Below, piece after piece: positions 8,056 through 17,591 of a DNA stretch of 64,000 bases. Position numbers and translations under genes: made by a program. A model generated the notes under the pieces. That model ran no database searches. It was not told where the DNA came from and saw nothing but the letters and a program-made list of their open reading frames with translations. Origin of the DNA: Zobellella maritima. Its GTDB lineage: Bacteria; Pseudomonadota; Gammaproteobacteria; Enterobacterales; Aeromonadaceae. Position 1 is the first letter of the stretch, and each line of letters starts with the position of its first letter. The DNA is taken from the NCBI RefSeq assembly GCF_003075035.1, contig NZ_QCZE01000002.1:1-64000 (forward strand), written 5' to 3'.

Positions 8056-8979
8056 ATGTCTACCGCGAAATATATCTGGTTCAATGGTGAAATGGTGCCC
8101 TGGGAAAACGCCCAGGTGCATGTGATGACCCATGCCCTGCATTATGGCTCTTCGGTGTTTGAAGGCATCCGTGCCTACAAGACTCCCCAGGGTTCAGTGG
8201 TGTTCCGCCTGGAGGAGCATGTGCAGCGGCTGTTCGACTCCGCCAAGATCTACCGGATGCATATTCCCTATACCAAGACCGAGCTGATGGATGCCTGCCG
8301 TCATGCGGTCAGCAAGAACGATCTGGACAGCGCCTACCTGCGCCCACTGGCCTTTATCGGCAATGTGGGTCTGGGCCTGAATGCCCCCAGGGATGTGCCC
8401 TGCGAAGTCATCGTCGGCGCTATTCCCTGGGGCGCCTACCTGGGCGAAGAAGGGCTGGAGCAGGGGGTGGACGTGTGCGTGACCTCCTGGAACCGGCTGG
8501 CGCCCAATACCATGCCCACCGGTGCCAAGGCCGGTGGTAACTACCTTTCTTCTCAGCTGATTTCCGGTGAAGCCAAGCGTCACGGTTACGCCGAGGGGAT
8601 TTCCCTCGATGTACACGGCCACCTGAGCGAAGGGGCCGGCGAGAACCTGTTCCTGATCAAGAACGGCGTGCTCTATACCCCGCCGGTTACTGCCTGTATC
8701 CTGCCCGGTATCACCCGCGATACCCTGATGACCCTGGCTCGCGAAGCCGGATATCAGGTTCGCGAAGAAGCCATCTCCCGTGAGGCCCTGTATCTGGCCG
8801 ACGAAATGTTTATGACCGGCACCGCCGCCGAAGTCACCCCGGTGCGTAGCGTGGACGGCATCACCCTGGGCGAGGGTAAACGTGGTCCCATCACCGCCCA
8901 GTTGCAGCAGGCGTTCTTCGGGCTGTTTGACGGTACCACTGCCGATAAATGGGGTTGGTTGACCCCGGTGAAGGATTGA
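8056..8979 (+). CDS. ilvE: Branched-chain amino acid aminotransferase
   Basis: PLP-dependent class IV transaminase that makes Ile, Leu and Val from their 2-oxo acids with glutamate. The 307-aa protein carries the Schiff-base lysine in PTGAKAGGNYLSS (K158) and the SEGAGENLF and GTAAEVTPVRSVDG loops that bind cofactor phosphate. ATG 8056 is preceded by GAGGA and aligns with E. coli IlvE. It is followed by a 229-nt gap holding the structured repeat at 9037-9140. Confidence 0.97.
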   Translation: MSTAKYIWFNGEMVPWENAQVHVMTHALHYGSSVFEGIRAYKTPQGSVVFRLEEHVQRLFDSAKIYRMHIPYTKTELMDACRHAVSKNDLDSAYLRPLAFIGNVGLGLNAPRDVPCEVIVGAIPWGAYLGEEGLEQGVDVCVTSWNRLAPNTMPTGAKAGGNYLSSQLISGEAKRHGYAEGISLDVHGHLSEGAGENLFLIKNGVLYTPPVTACILPGITRDTLMTLAREAGYQVREEAISREALYLADEMFMTGTAAEVTPVRSVDGITLGEGKRGPITAQLQQAFFGLFDGTTADKWGWLTPVKD

Positions 8980-9036
8980 TTTTCAGATAGAGAGAAGGGT
9001 GCTATGTGTCTGATGCCGGTTAGTTAGGAAGTACAT

Positions 9037-9140
9037 CAGGATAAGGATCCCCCGTGCCAGCCTCGCAGCAAGTACATCCATGTATGCTCGACGATGGCAT
9101 CCATGCCATCAACGGCTGGTCCGGGGGACACCTTATCCTG
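9037..9140 (+). repeat. Structured intergenic repeat, copy 1 (ilvE-ilvD)
   Basis: A 104-nt element bounded by CAGGATAAGG (9037-9046) and its complement CCTTATCCTG (9131-9140). Inside, CCAGCC (9057-9062) pairs with GGCTGG (9114-9119). Two further hairpins fill the interior: GTACAT/ATGTAT (9072-9085) and GATGGCAT/ATGCCATC (9093-9110). The core 9064-9098 (CGCAGCAAGTAC, five bases, TGTATGCTCGACGATGGC) recurs at 26357-26391. It lies within the ilv transcript and would be copied into mRNA. Confidence 0.85.
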
Positions 9141-9208
9141 CCTGGCTGAACAGCAGACAGACCGATAGCGCCCCTGTTTTACTCAATTGTTTTTTCAGGA
9201 GTTATAGA

Positions 9209-11059
9209 ATGCCAAGGTATCGTTCAGCCACCACCACCCACGGCCGCAACATGGCCGGCGCCCGCGCCCTCTGGCGTGCCACCGGTATGACCGAAGAAGA
9301 CTTCGGCAAACCGATTATCGCCGTGGTCAACTCCTTCACCCAGTTCGTGCCGGGTCATGTACACCTCAAGGACATGGGCCAGCTGGTGGCGCGTGAAATC
9401 GAGGCTGCCGGCGGGGTTGCCAAGGAATTCAATACCATCGCCGTGGATGACGGCATCGCCATGGGCCACGGCGGCATGCTCTACAGCCTGCCCAGCCGAG
9501 ATCTGATCGCCGATTCTGTCGAGTATATGGTCAATGCCCACTGTGCCGATGCCATGGTGTGTATCTCCAACTGTGACAAGATCACCCCGGGCATGCTGAT
9601 GGCCGCGCTGCGGGTCAATATACCGGTGATCTTTGTCTCCGGCGGCCCGATGGAAGCGGGCAAGACCAAGCTGTCCGATCAGATTATCAAGCTGGATCTG
9701 GTGGATGCCATGATCCAGGGCGCCGATCCCACTGTATCCGACGCCCAGAGCGAGCAGATCGAGCGTAGCGCCTGTCCGACCTGCGGTTCCTGCTCCGGCA
9801 TGTTTACCGCCAACTCCATGAACTGCCTGACCGAAGCCCTGGGGCTTTCCCAGCCCGGCAACGGTTCGCTGTTGGCTACCCATGCGGATCGGGAGCAGTT
9901 GTTCAAGGCGGCCGGGCATCGTATCGTCGAGCTGACCAAACGCTATTACGAGCAGGAAGATGCCTCTGCCCTGCCTCGCGCCATCGCCACCAAGGCGGCG
10001 TTCGAAAACGCCATGGTGCTGGATATCGCCATGGGCGGCTCCACCAATACGGTGCTGCACCTGCTGGCCGCGGCTCACGAGGCTGGCGTCGACTTCACCA
10101 TGACCGATATCGATGCCCTGTCGCGCAAGGTGCCCCAGCTGTGCAAGGTGGCTCCGTCCACCCAGAAATACCATATGGAAGATGTGCACCGCGCCGGTGG
10201 CGTTATGGGCATCCTCGGCGAACTGGCCCGGGCCGGCCTGCTGCATACCGATGTGCCCACCGTGCTGGGCATGACCCTGGCCGATCAGCTGGGCCGGTAT
10301 GACGTGATGGTGACCGAGGACGAGGCGGTGAAGACCATGTTCCGTGCCGGTCCTGCCGGTATCCGTACCACCAAGGCCTTCAGCCAGGATTGTCGCTGGC
10401 CGACCCTGGACGATGATCGCACTGAGGGCTGTATCCGCAGCATCGACAACGCCTACAGCCAGGAAGGCGGTCTGGCGGTGCTGGCCGGCAACCTGGCGGT
10501 GGACGGCTGTATCGTCAAGACCGCCGGTGTCTCCGACGACAACCTGACCTTCCGCGGCCCCGCCCGCATCTATGAAAGCCAGGATAGCGCCGTGGCCGGT
10601 ATCCTCGGCGGTGAAGTGCAGGCCGGCGAGGTGGTGGTGATCCGCTACGAAGGCCCCAAGGGCGGTCCTGGCATGCAGGAAATGCTCTATCCGACCACCT
10701 ACCTCAAGTCCATGGGCCTGGGCACCAAGTGCGCGCTGATCACTGATGGCCGTTTCTCCGGCGGTACCTCCGGCCTCTCGATCGGCCATGTGTCGCCGGA
10801 AGCGGCTTCCGGTGGCACCATAGGTCTGGTACAGAACGGTGATATGATCAATATCGATATCCCGACCCGTAAAATCGAGCTGGATGTACCTGCAGCCGAA
10901 CTGGCAGCCCGCCGTGAGGCGATGGAAGCCAGGGGCGAGCAGGCCTGGCGCCCGGAAAACCGGGAGCGGGAAGTGTCCTTTGCCCTGCGCGCCTACGCCT
11001 CTCTGGCGACCAGCGCCGACAAGGGCGCGGTACGCGATCTCAGCAAGCTGGGAGGCTAA
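9209..11059 (+). CDS. ilvD: Dihydroxy-acid dehydratase
   Basis: Iron-sulfur dehydratase that converts 2,3-dihydroxy acids to the 2-oxo acids of Val and Ile. The 616-aa protein has cluster cysteines in NCDKITPGM (C122) and [11 protein letters not shown] (C192/C195), and the C-terminal GRFSGGTSG motif. The frame is open from 9080, but CAGGAG precedes ATG 9209 (MPRYRSATT), the family start. ilvA starts two bases after its stop. Confidence 0.97.
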   Translation: MPRYRSATTTHGRNMAGARALWRATGMTEEDFGKPIIAVVNSFTQFVPGHVHLKDMGQLVAREIEAAGGVAKEFNTIAVDDGIAMGHGGMLYSLPSRDLIADSVEYMVNAHCADAMVCISNCDKITPGMLMAALRVNIPVIFVSGGPMEAGKTKLSDQIIKLDLVDAMIQGADPTVSDAQSEQIERSACPTCGSCSGMFTANSMNCLTEALGLSQPGNGSLLATHADREQLFKAAGHRIVELTKRYYEQEDASALPRAIATKAAFENAMVLDIAMGGSTNTVLHLLAAAHEAGVDFTMTDIDALSRKVPQLCKVAPSTQKYHMEDVHRAGGVMGILGELARAGLLHTDVPTVLGMTLADQLGRYDVMVTEDEAVKTMFRAGPAGIRTTKAFSQDCRWPTLDDDRTEGCIRSIDNAYSQEGGLAVLAGNLAVDGCIVKTAGVSDDNLTFRGPARIYESQDSAVAGILGGEVQAGEVVVIRYEGPKGGPGMQEMLYPTTYLKSMGLGTKCALITDGRFSGGTSGLSIGHVSPEAASGGTIGLVQNGDMINIDIPTRKIELDVPAAELAARREAMEARGEQAWRPENREREVSFALRAYASLATSADKGAVRDLSKLGG

Positions 11060-11060
11060 C

Positions 11061-12614
11061 ATGGCAGATTCGGGACCCAAGGAAAGCGTACAGCCCCGTT
11101 CGGCGGCCGAGTATTTACGCAAGATCCTGCTGTCCCCGGTGTACGAGGCGGCCCGGGTGACGCCGCTGTCTCCGCTGAAGAAACTCTCCGAGCGTCTGGG
11201 GCACTCTGTGTCCCTGAAACGGGAGGATATGCAGCCGGTGCACTCTTTCAAGCTCAGGGGCGCCTATAACAAGATCGCCCAATTGAGCCAGGCACAGCAG
11301 CAGGCCGGGGTGATTGCCGCTTCGGCAGGCAACCATGCCCAGGGGGTGGCCCTGTCCGCCGCCAAGCTGGGCATAGACGCTACCATAGTGATGCCGACCA
11401 CCACCCCGGATATCAAGGTGGAGTCGGTACGCCGTTTCGGCGGCAAGGTGGTGCTGTTCGGCAACAACTTCGATGAGGCCTATGGCCACTGTTGCCAACT
11501 GGCCGCGGCCCAGGGGCTGACCCTGATCCCGCCATTTGACGATGAAGAGGTGATTGCCGGCCAGGGCACCGTCGGCCGGGAACTGCTAGAGCAGGACACT
11601 CGCCTGACCCATGTGTTTGTGCCGGTGGGCGGCGGCGGCCTGGCCGCCGGGGTGGCTGTTTATATCAAGCAGTTATTACCCGAGGTCAAGGTGATCGGTG
11701 TTGAGGCCGAGGGCTCCGCCTGCCTGAAGGCGGCGCTCAGTGCCCGTGAGCCGGTTACTCTGGAACGGGTCAGCCTGTTTGCCGATGGAGTGGCGGTTAA
11801 GCGTATCGGCAGTGAAACCTTCCGTCTGTGTCAGCAGTATCTCGATGGGGTGATTACTGTTACTTCCGACGAGATCTGTGCTGCGCTCAAGGATATCTTT
11901 GAGGATACCCGGGCCATCGCCGAGCCTTCCGGGGCGCTGTCACTGGCCGGTCTGAAAAAATACAGCCAGGCCGGTGATTACCGCCACGCCCGTATGGCGG
12001 CCATCCTCAGCGGCGCCAATGTCAACTTCCATGCACTGCGTTATGTGTCGGAGCGTTGCGAGCTGGGTGAAAAGCGGGAAGGGTTGCTGGCGGTGACGAT
12101 CCCCGAACGCAAGGGCGCCTTCCTTGAGTTCTGCGAGGTGCTTGGCAACCGCATGGTCACCGAGTTCAACTATCGCTATTCCGCCGAAAACAAGGCGGCC
12201 CTGCTGGTGTCGGTTCGGCTCACTGAGGGTGACCGGGAGCTGGCGCAGATCATGGCAGAGCTGGAACAGGCCGGTTATCCGGTGGCCAACATGACCGACA
12301 ACGATCTGGTCAAGTCCCATGTACGTTACATGGTCGGTGGTCGGCCACCCAAGCCGCTGCAGGAGCGACTGTATAGCTTCAAGTTTCCGGAGCAGCCGGG
12401 GGCCCTGATGCGCTTCCTGCGCACCCTGGGCACCTTGTGGAATATCAGCCTGTTTCACTATCGCAACCATGGGGCCGAATACGGTCGTGTGCTCTGTGCC
12501 TTCGAACTGCCCGAGGCGGATCTGGCGTCGTTCGAGCAGCACCTGGCCGAGCTGGGCTATGTCTGGCACGACGAGACCCAGGATCCCGCCTATCGGTTCT
12601 TTCTGGCGAATTGA
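11061..12614 (+). CDS. ilvA: Biosynthetic threonine ammonia-lyase
   Basis: PLP enzyme that deaminates threonine to 2-oxobutyrate, the committed step to isoleucine, normally inhibited by isoleucine. The 517-aa protein has the PLP lysine in HSFKLRGAYNK (K64), the glycine-rich PVGGGGLAAG phosphate loop, and two C-terminal ACT-like regulatory repeats (about 335-420 and 430-515). The long form with both regulatory repeats marks the biosynthetic enzyme. Last gene of the ilv operon. Confidence 0.96.
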   Translation: MADSGPKESVQPRSAAEYLRKILLSPVYEAARVTPLSPLKKLSERLGHSVSLKREDMQPVHSFKLRGAYNKIAQLSQAQQQAGVIAASAGNHAQGVALSAAKLGIDATIVMPTTTPDIKVESVRRFGGKVVLFGNNFDEAYGHCCQLAAAQGLTLIPPFDDEEVIAGQGTVGRELLEQDTRLTHVFVPVGGGGLAAGVAVYIKQLLPEVKVIGVEAEGSACLKAALSAREPVTLERVSLFADGVAVKRIGSETFRLCQQYLDGVITVTSDEICAALKDIFEDTRAIAEPSGALSLAGLKKYSQAGDYRHARMAAILSGANVNFHALRYVSERCELGEKREGLLAVTIPERKGAFLEFCEVLGNRMVTEFNYRYSAENKAALLVSVRLTEGDRELAQIMAELEQAGYPVANMTDNDLVKSHVRYMVGGRPPKPLQERLYSFKFPEQPGALMRFLRTLGTLWNISLFHYRNHGAEYGRVLCAFELPEADLASFEQHLAELGYVWHDETQDPAYRFFLAN

Positions 12615-12643
12615 ACGCTGCATCCAGGCGCAGGCCTGTGTGA

Positions 12644-12679
12644 TTAAAGGAGTGGCCGGTTCTGCCGGCCCCTTAATTT
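12644..12679 (+). terminator. ilv operon terminator
   Basis: GGCCGG (12654-12659) pairs with CCGGCC (12665-12670), flanked by AAGG/CCTT pairing across a small bulge and followed by AATTT. It lies 30 nt after ilvA. Confidence 0.75.
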
Positions 12680-12782
12680 GTCAGCGTTATTGTGCACAAT
12701 GATGTATTGATAAAGATTGATAAAGCCCGCTTATCCTGCTCTAATCCCGAACGTTTCTTTTTGCTTTCAGGGGTCCCTGTCG

Positions 12783-13622
12783 ATGGGTCTGTTGTCTGCT
12801 GTACTGGCTGGGATTAGCCAAATCTATTTTATCAATCGTCCTCTTCCCGGTTTGCTGATCACCCTGGCGGTGGCCTGGGTCTCTCCCTACATGGCGCTGG
12901 TCATGCTGCTGGCTACGGCCAGTGCGACCCTGACCGCTCACAGGCTAAAGTTTGATGCACAGCCGTTGGCCGAGGGAGTCTATGGCTACAATGCCGCCCT
13001 GGTGGGGCTGGCCCTGACCCTGTTCGCACCGGATACTGTCTGGGTACCCTTGATAGCAGTAGTGCTGGGCTGTGTATCTTGCCTGGTGTATTTTTTGTTG
13101 CGTAAGCTTGGCAATATTCCCTGGTATACGCTGCCCTTCAACCTGCTGATCCTGCCTTGGTTATACTGGAGTGGACAGCGCCTGGCCGATGAGGTCCCGG
13201 GTGGGTATCAGTTTATCCTGTCGGCGGTGGGTCAGGTGGTGTTTCTGCCCGACACCCTGCCGGCGGTGCTGCTCTGCATTGCCTTGCTGACGGCGGGTAT
13301 CGGTATGTTGGGCTGGGCGCTGGCAGGTGGGTTGCTTGCCAGCCTGGTGGCGTTGGGACTGCTGGTCAACCCGGATTATATGAACTTTGGATTGACCGGC
13401 TATAACGGGGTACTGGCGGCGCTCGCCATGTTCTGGCAGCGATCGAGGTTCGGCTGGAGTCTGATCGCCGCCCTGTTGGCTGGGGGGATGACGGCTGCCA
13501 TGCTCAGGCTGGGTCTGCCGATGCTGACCATGCCCTTCATATTGAGTTGCTGGCTTTGCCTGCTGGCTCAATGGCTCGCCGGAAATAAGTGTCAACCGAC
13601 ACCTCCGAAGATAAGGATATAG
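12783..13622 (+). CDS. Urea transporter (UT family) protein
   Basis: A 279-aa integral membrane protein with about ten hydrophobic segments and internal pseudo-repeats, as in the UT family. Diagnostic segments are GVYGYNAALVGLAL in the first half and FGLTGYNGVLAALAM in the second, the two filter-lining repeats; an LPFNL segment also fits. The frame runs back to a TTG at 12717; ATG 12783, with CAGGGG upstream, is the better start. No urease genes are nearby, so it could move urea, a related amide or ammonium. A 10-bp tandem repeat (ATTGATAAAG at 12706-12725) lies in the upstream region. Confidence 0.85.
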   Translation: MGLLSAVLAGISQIYFINRPLPGLLITLAVAWVSPYMALVMLLATASATLTAHRLKFDAQPLAEGVYGYNAALVGLALTLFAPDTVWVPLIAVVLGCVSCLVYFLLRKLGNIPWYTLPFNLLILPWLYWSGQRLADEVPGGYQFILSAVGQVVFLPDTLPAVLLCIALLTAGIGMLGWALAGGLLASLVALGLLVNPDYMNFGLTGYNGVLAALAMFWQRSRFGWSLIAALLAGGMTAAMLRLGLPMLTMPFILSCWLCLLAQWLAGNKCQPTPPKIRI

Positions 13623-13629
13623 AAAAGAG

Positions 13630-14502
13630 ATGATGAAACTGGGATTTATTGGTATCGGCCTGATGGGTCAACCCATGGTGCTGCGTCTGCTGGCGGCGGG
13701 ATTCGATGTTCGGGTATGGAACCGCAGCCCGGACAAACTGGAGGTTGTGAAGGCGGCGGGTGCCACCGAGGCGGCAACCATCGCCGAGCTGGTTGCCGGG
13801 GTGGATCTGGTGCTGCTGTGCCTGGCCAACACCCAGGTAGTGGAGCAGCTGGTGTTCGGCAAAGAAGGGGTGGCGGCCCATGGCCGGCTCGGGCAGCTGC
13901 TGGTGGATTTCTCCAGCTCGGATCCGGAGGCGACCCGTGATTTTGCCGCCCGCCTGCAGGCGGAGTGCGGCATGGGTTGGGTTGATGCGCCGGTGTCCGG
14001 CGGGGTGGCCGGAGCCGAAGAGGGAAACCTGGCGATCATGTGCGGTGGCCAGGCGGCGGATATCGAGCGCATCCAGCCGGTCTTGGCCCCCCTGTCCCAC
14101 CGTGTCACCCATATGGGCCCGATTGGGGCGGGCCAGGTGACCAAGGTCTGCAACCAGATGATAGTGGGCTGCAACCTGATGGTGCTGGCGGAGATGATGG
14201 CCCTGGCCAAGTCCTGTGGCGTGGATGCGGAAAAGATACCCTATGCCCTGGCTGGCGGCTTTGCCGACTCCAGGCCGATGCAGCTGACCGGCCCGCTGAT
14301 GGCCACCGAGTCGGATCCGGATCCGAAATGGCATGTGCGCACCCTGCTCAAGGATCTGGATATGGCGGTGGCCCAAAGCCAGCGTGCCGGCAGCGCCACC
14401 CCCATGTCGGGGCTGGCCGCCCAACTGATGCGTCAGCACGGCAGCAAGGGCTTCCTGGAGCGGGACCCCGCTACCCTGATCAGGCTGTACAAGGACGCCT
14501 GA
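13630..14502 (+). CDS. NAD(P)-dependent beta-hydroxyacid dehydrogenase
   Basis: A 290-aa member of the 3-hydroxyisobutyrate dehydrogenase/tartronate semialdehyde reductase family. It shows the Rossmann motif GFIGIGLMGQPM, the substrate-binding DAPVSGGVAGAEEG, and the catalytic lysine in GQVTKVCNQM (K172). It resembles 2-hydroxy-3-oxopropionate reductase (GarR/GlxR) most, but no glyoxylate or glucarate genes flank it, so the substrate is open. It starts 7 nt after the urea transporter gene and may be cotranscribed. Confidence 0.88.
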   Translation: MMKLGFIGIGLMGQPMVLRLLAAGFDVRVWNRSPDKLEVVKAAGATEAATIAELVAGVDLVLLCLANTQVVEQLVFGKEGVAAHGRLGQLLVDFSSSDPEATRDFAARLQAECGMGWVDAPVSGGVAGAEEGNLAIMCGGQAADIERIQPVLAPLSHRVTHMGPIGAGQVTKVCNQMIVGCNLMVLAEMMALAKSCGVDAEKIPYALAGGFADSRPMQLTGPLMATESDPDPKWHVRTLLKDLDMAVAQSQRAGSATPMSGLAAQLMRQHGSKGFLERDPATLIRLYKDA

Positions 14503-14521
14503 CCCACTTGGTCAAGCATCG

Positions 14522-14553
14522 AAAAAGAGGAGCCGATAGGCTCCTCTTTTTCG
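14522..14553. terminator. Bidirectional terminator
   Basis: AAAAAGAGGAGCC pairs with GGCTCCTCTTTTT across GATA, with A and T runs on either side. It lies between the convergent 13630-14502 gene and hemY and should work on both strands. Confidence 0.93.
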
Positions 14554-14568
14554 TTTCAAGAACACGGC

Positions 14569-15747
14569 TCAGGCCGTTTTGAGCGCCAGGCTGTGTCGGT
14601 AGTAGTCATTGGCCTTGGCCAGGTCCTTGCGCTGTTCAGCCAGGCCGGCCAGCAGCACATAGTCCCGGGCCTCTGGCTGGAGGGCCACCGCCTTCTGCAG
14701 GTGTTCCTCGGCCTCTTTGGGCTGATTGTCCTTCAGATACAACTGGCCCAATACCGAATGCAGTTGATGGCTGTTTTCCTGTTTGGCCCGCTTTTCCAGT
14801 ATGGTCAACAGGGGGTGATAATCACTCAGTTGCAGCTGGGTCATGCAGGCCAGCAGGCGATTGTCGGCATGCTTGTCCATACCGTCCAGCAGCAGTTGCT
14901 GAGCCTCCTGGTGAGCCTTCAGATGGATCAGTCGATCGCAGAGGGGAATCAGGATATCGGGCTGGTACTTCTGCTTGCGGGGCAATCCCTGCCAGGCATT
15001 GAGCAGGCCTTCGCTGCCGTCCTGTCGGGCGGTGCGATCAAACCAGCCCTCATAGGCCTGTTGCTGAAGACGTTGTTTTTCATCGTCCTGAATCAGCTGC
15101 TTACGGCTCAGGTTGTCGAGGATGGCCAGCAGCTTTTCCCATTCACCCAAGGCCAGGTAGACCTCTTTCTGCAGCTTGAGGAGGGCCGGCTGGCTGCCGT
15201 GATCCTGTTCCAACTGCTCCAAGCCGGCCAGGGCCTGATCAAGCTGGCCCTGCTGTATCTGCAGCTTGGCCTGGGTAATCCCCACCGCCAGGCTGGCGCC
15301 AGGGCTCTGCTCGTGAGCCTGACGCAGGTAATCATCCCGCTTGCTGTCGTTTCCCTGGGCTTGGGCGGCGGTGGCGGCATTCAAATAGTTGAGCAACGCC
15401 AGCTCGTTACCCTTGGTGCCCTTGACCAGCATTTTTTCGGCGGTGGCATAATCCTCGGCCACCAGGGCCTGCATGCCGGTCTGGGTGAAATTCAGCGCCT
15501 TGCGACGGCGGCGGCCGATAAACCAGCCGCGGGTGCGGTGGCTCAGGCCAAACATACGGCCCAGCAGCCATTCCAGAAACAGCAGTAGCAGATAGAACAG
15601 CACGGCCGAAATCAGCAGCACGGTGACAGTCGATTCGATAGTATATTGGCCAGCGGCGATCAGCACATAGCCCTGACGACCGGCGATATCCGGGCCGATA
15701 ATCAGGCCGGCGGCCAGGAAGGCGACAATAATGGCGAGGCGTATCAT
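14569..15747 (-). CDS. hemY: HemY, heme-biosynthesis-associated TPR membrane protein
   Basis: A 392-aa inner-membrane protein with two N-terminal hydrophobic segments (about residues 3-21 and 38-61) and a long alpha-helical tetratricopeptide region. This is the proteobacterial HemY family, not protoporphyrinogen oxidase. It lies last in hemCDXY, 10 nt after hemX. Its exact role in tetrapyrrole synthesis is not settled for the family; a scaffolding role is usually proposed. Confidence 0.92.
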   Translation of the reverse strand: MIRLAIIVAFLAAGLIIGPDIAGRQGYVLIAAGQYTIESTVTVLLISAVLFYLLLLFLEWLLGRMFGLSHRTRGWFIGRRRRKALNFTQTGMQALVAEDYATAEKMLVKGTKGNELALLNYLNAATAAQAQGNDSKRDDYLRQAHEQSPGASLAVGITQAKLQIQQGQLDQALAGLEQLEQDHGSQPALLKLQKEVYLALGEWEKLLAILDNLSRKQLIQDDEKQRLQQQAYEGWFDRTARQDGSEGLLNAWQGLPRKQKYQPDILIPLCDRLIHLKAHQEAQQLLLDGMDKHADNRLLACMTQLQLSDYHPLLTILEKRAKQENSHQLHSVLGQLYLKDNQPKEAEEHLQKAVALQPEARDYVLLAGLAEQRKDLAKANDYYRHSLALKTA

Positions 15748-15757
15748 GGTCTCCCCC

Positions 15758-16849
15758 TTATAAACCGGTTAACAGGCGTTGCAGCCGGTCATCCAGCAGC
15801 TGTTGCAGACGATCCTGGGCACTGAACTGCTCGGGATACTCCACATCGATTTGCTGGTCACGCAGCTGGGCTATCTGCTCCAGCATGAACTGACGTACGC
15901 TGTCGTCCGCATAGTAGTCAGTCAGCCATTCACTGGCCTGGGCCAGGGAGCTGTCGTAGACCGCCTGTTGCTCACGGTAGACCGCCAGCTGGGCCTGCAG
16001 CAGCTTGCCCTTGAGGTTTTCGGTCAGGTACCAGTGCTGCTGAGGAGAGATCAGGGCTTCCACCTTGCCGTCCCGACGACGCACGGTCACAAAGTTTTCA
16101 CTGAAGCCGGCCCAGCTCTTCTTGAGGTTTTCTTTCCAGTCGGTGACCGATTCGGACAGGGTATGATCGGGCTCGGCTGCTTCGGCCATAACAATGCCGG
16201 CCAACTTGAGCTTGTCAACCTGGTCGTTAATGGTATTCAGCTTGATCACCAGGCCCTCCCGGTCGACCTTTTTCAGCGACTTGATGCTGGCGATGTCCTG
16301 GGCCAGCGCCTGGCGTACGGCCACCAGGCTGGGATCATTGAGGGCGGCGAGACGGGCGTCGGCATTGGCCAGCATCATGGCGGCAGCGACCACATCCTGC
16401 TCCAGCCAGAGTTTGCGACCGGCCATCCTCACCAGGTATTCAGCCTCGGCCAGCATCCAGTCGCTGGGGCGCTTGTTGTCCAGATCCAGTACCTTGCGTG
16501 ACAGGCCGGCGAGCTGTTCGTCGGTACTGGTCTGGCTGTTGTCCAGTCTGCCCAGATGGGACTGCAGGGCGGCCTGAGCGGCCTGTTGGCGTGTCAGCTC
16601 GGCCTCCAGTTTGGCCAGTTGCGCTGTCTGGGCCACGGTCTGATTATGCCCATGCCAATACAAGCCGGCGGTCAGCAGTATGGCCAGCACTATGGCGATG
16701 ACAGCCAGCACTATGGCTGAGGAAGAGGATTTTTTCTCTTTGGCCCGGGGCTGGGTTGCTGCCGGTTCAACCGGCTTTCCGGCCGCTTTTTCAGGCACGG
16801 CGCTGCTCGTCACGGGTTTGGCTTGCTTGTCTTGGTTATTATTTGTCAT
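15758..16849 (-). CDS. hemX: HemX, putative uroporphyrinogen-operon membrane protein
   Basis: A 363-aa protein with a Lys/Pro/Ala-rich cytoplasmic N-terminus, one membrane segment (about residues 47-70, IVLAVIAIVLAILL), a coiled coil (about 80-135) and a large periplasmic domain. It was once annotated as uroporphyrinogen III methyltransferase but has no methyltransferase motifs. The open frame extends to 16957; AGGAAAAGGA before ATG 16849 sets the start, which overlaps the hemD end by 11 bp. Confidence 0.92.
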   Translation of the reverse strand: MTNNNQDKQAKPVTSSAVPEKAAGKPVEPAATQPRAKEKKSSSSAIVLAVIAIVLAILLTAGLYWHGHNQTVAQTAQLAKLEAELTRQQAAQAALQSHLGRLDNSQTSTDEQLAGLSRKVLDLDNKRPSDWMLAEAEYLVRMAGRKLWLEQDVVAAAMMLANADARLAALNDPSLVAVRQALAQDIASIKSLKKVDREGLVIKLNTINDQVDKLKLAGIVMAEAAEPDHTLSESVTDWKENLKKSWAGFSENFVTVRRRDGKVEALISPQQHWYLTENLKGKLLQAQLAVYREQQAVYDSSLAQASEWLTDYYADDSVRQFMLEQIAQLRDQQIDVEYPEQFSAQDRLQQLLDDRLQRLLTGL

Positions 16850-17591
16850 TCCTTTTCCTCTCATCCAGCGCTTTGAGCAGCGCCTGGTTGGATGCACCTT
16901 CTGCATTGATGACCAGAGTAAATCCCAGTGTCTTGGCTGCTTGGGCCACCCGCTCACTGGGTACTATCAACAAACGGCTAAGCAGCCAGTCCTTTGCTCG
17001 GGTGGCAGCCAGCTGAAAAAGATGGTTCAGCAATCCGCCACTGGTGACGATGATACTGTCGACACCCTGTCTCTGCCAACCTTTCACCAGCCCTCCGTCG
17101 GGATCCGGTCGATATTGGCGACGATAGACCTCGCAATAGCGCACCCGGGCGCCCCAGGCCTCGAGGGTCGGGGCTATCAGGTCTCTACCGCCATCACCGC
17201 GCAGGATAATCACCTGTCTGCCTGCCGGTTGTTGCAATTCGGGCAGGGCGATGATCCCCTCCGAACGGGGGTCATCGGGCACACTGACCCGACGGATGCC
17301 GATGCTGGCAAAGGCCTGTGCCGTGGCCTCGCCGACGGCAATATAATGGGTATCTGGCCAAGGTCGATTTTGGCTTTTCAGCGCATTATCGGCAAAAGTC
17401 ACCGCCTGTACGCTGACCGCTATCACATAATCCCGGGGACCGCATAATGCCAGCTTTGGACCCAATCGGGAAATATCCCGGCCGGCGGCAAAGTCGAGCA
17501 ACGGACAGGTTACGGGTTGATGTCCCGCCGCAGCCAGCTGCCGACAGAGAGATTCGGACTGGGGCTCGGGTCTGACGACCAGAGGGGTCAT
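16839..17591 (-). CDS. hemD: Uroporphyrinogen III synthase
   Basis: Cyclises hydroxymethylbilane with inversion of ring D to give uroporphyrinogen III. The 250-aa protein has the family's loose two-domain pattern, starting LVVRPEP and including [24 protein letters not shown] and the tyrosine-containing CEVYRR motif, with IIVTSGG near 180. It starts within the hemC stop (ATGA overlap) and overlaps hemX downstream. Confidence 0.94.
   Translation of the reverse strand: MTPLVVRPEPQSESLCRQLAAAGHQPVTCPLLDFAAGRDISRLGPKLALCGPRDYVIAVSVQAVTFADNALKSQNRPWPDTHYIAVGEATAQAFASIGIRRVSVPDDPRSEGIIALPELQQPAGRQVIILRGDGGRDLIAPTLEAWGARVRYCEVYRRQYRPDPDGGLVKGWQRQGVDSIIVTSGGLLNHLFQLAATRAKDWLLSRLLIVPSERVAQAAKTLGFTLVINAEGASNQALLKALDERKRNDK

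Noticed and set aside
9224-11251. 675-codon minus-strand frame opposite ilvD/ilvA
   Set aside because: Antisense of G/C-rich ilvD codons; composition is biased and no motif is present.
12706-12725. Tandem ATTGATAAAG repeat upstream of the urea transporter
   Set aside because: Only two 10-bp units; too short to call a regulatory or repeat element with confidence.
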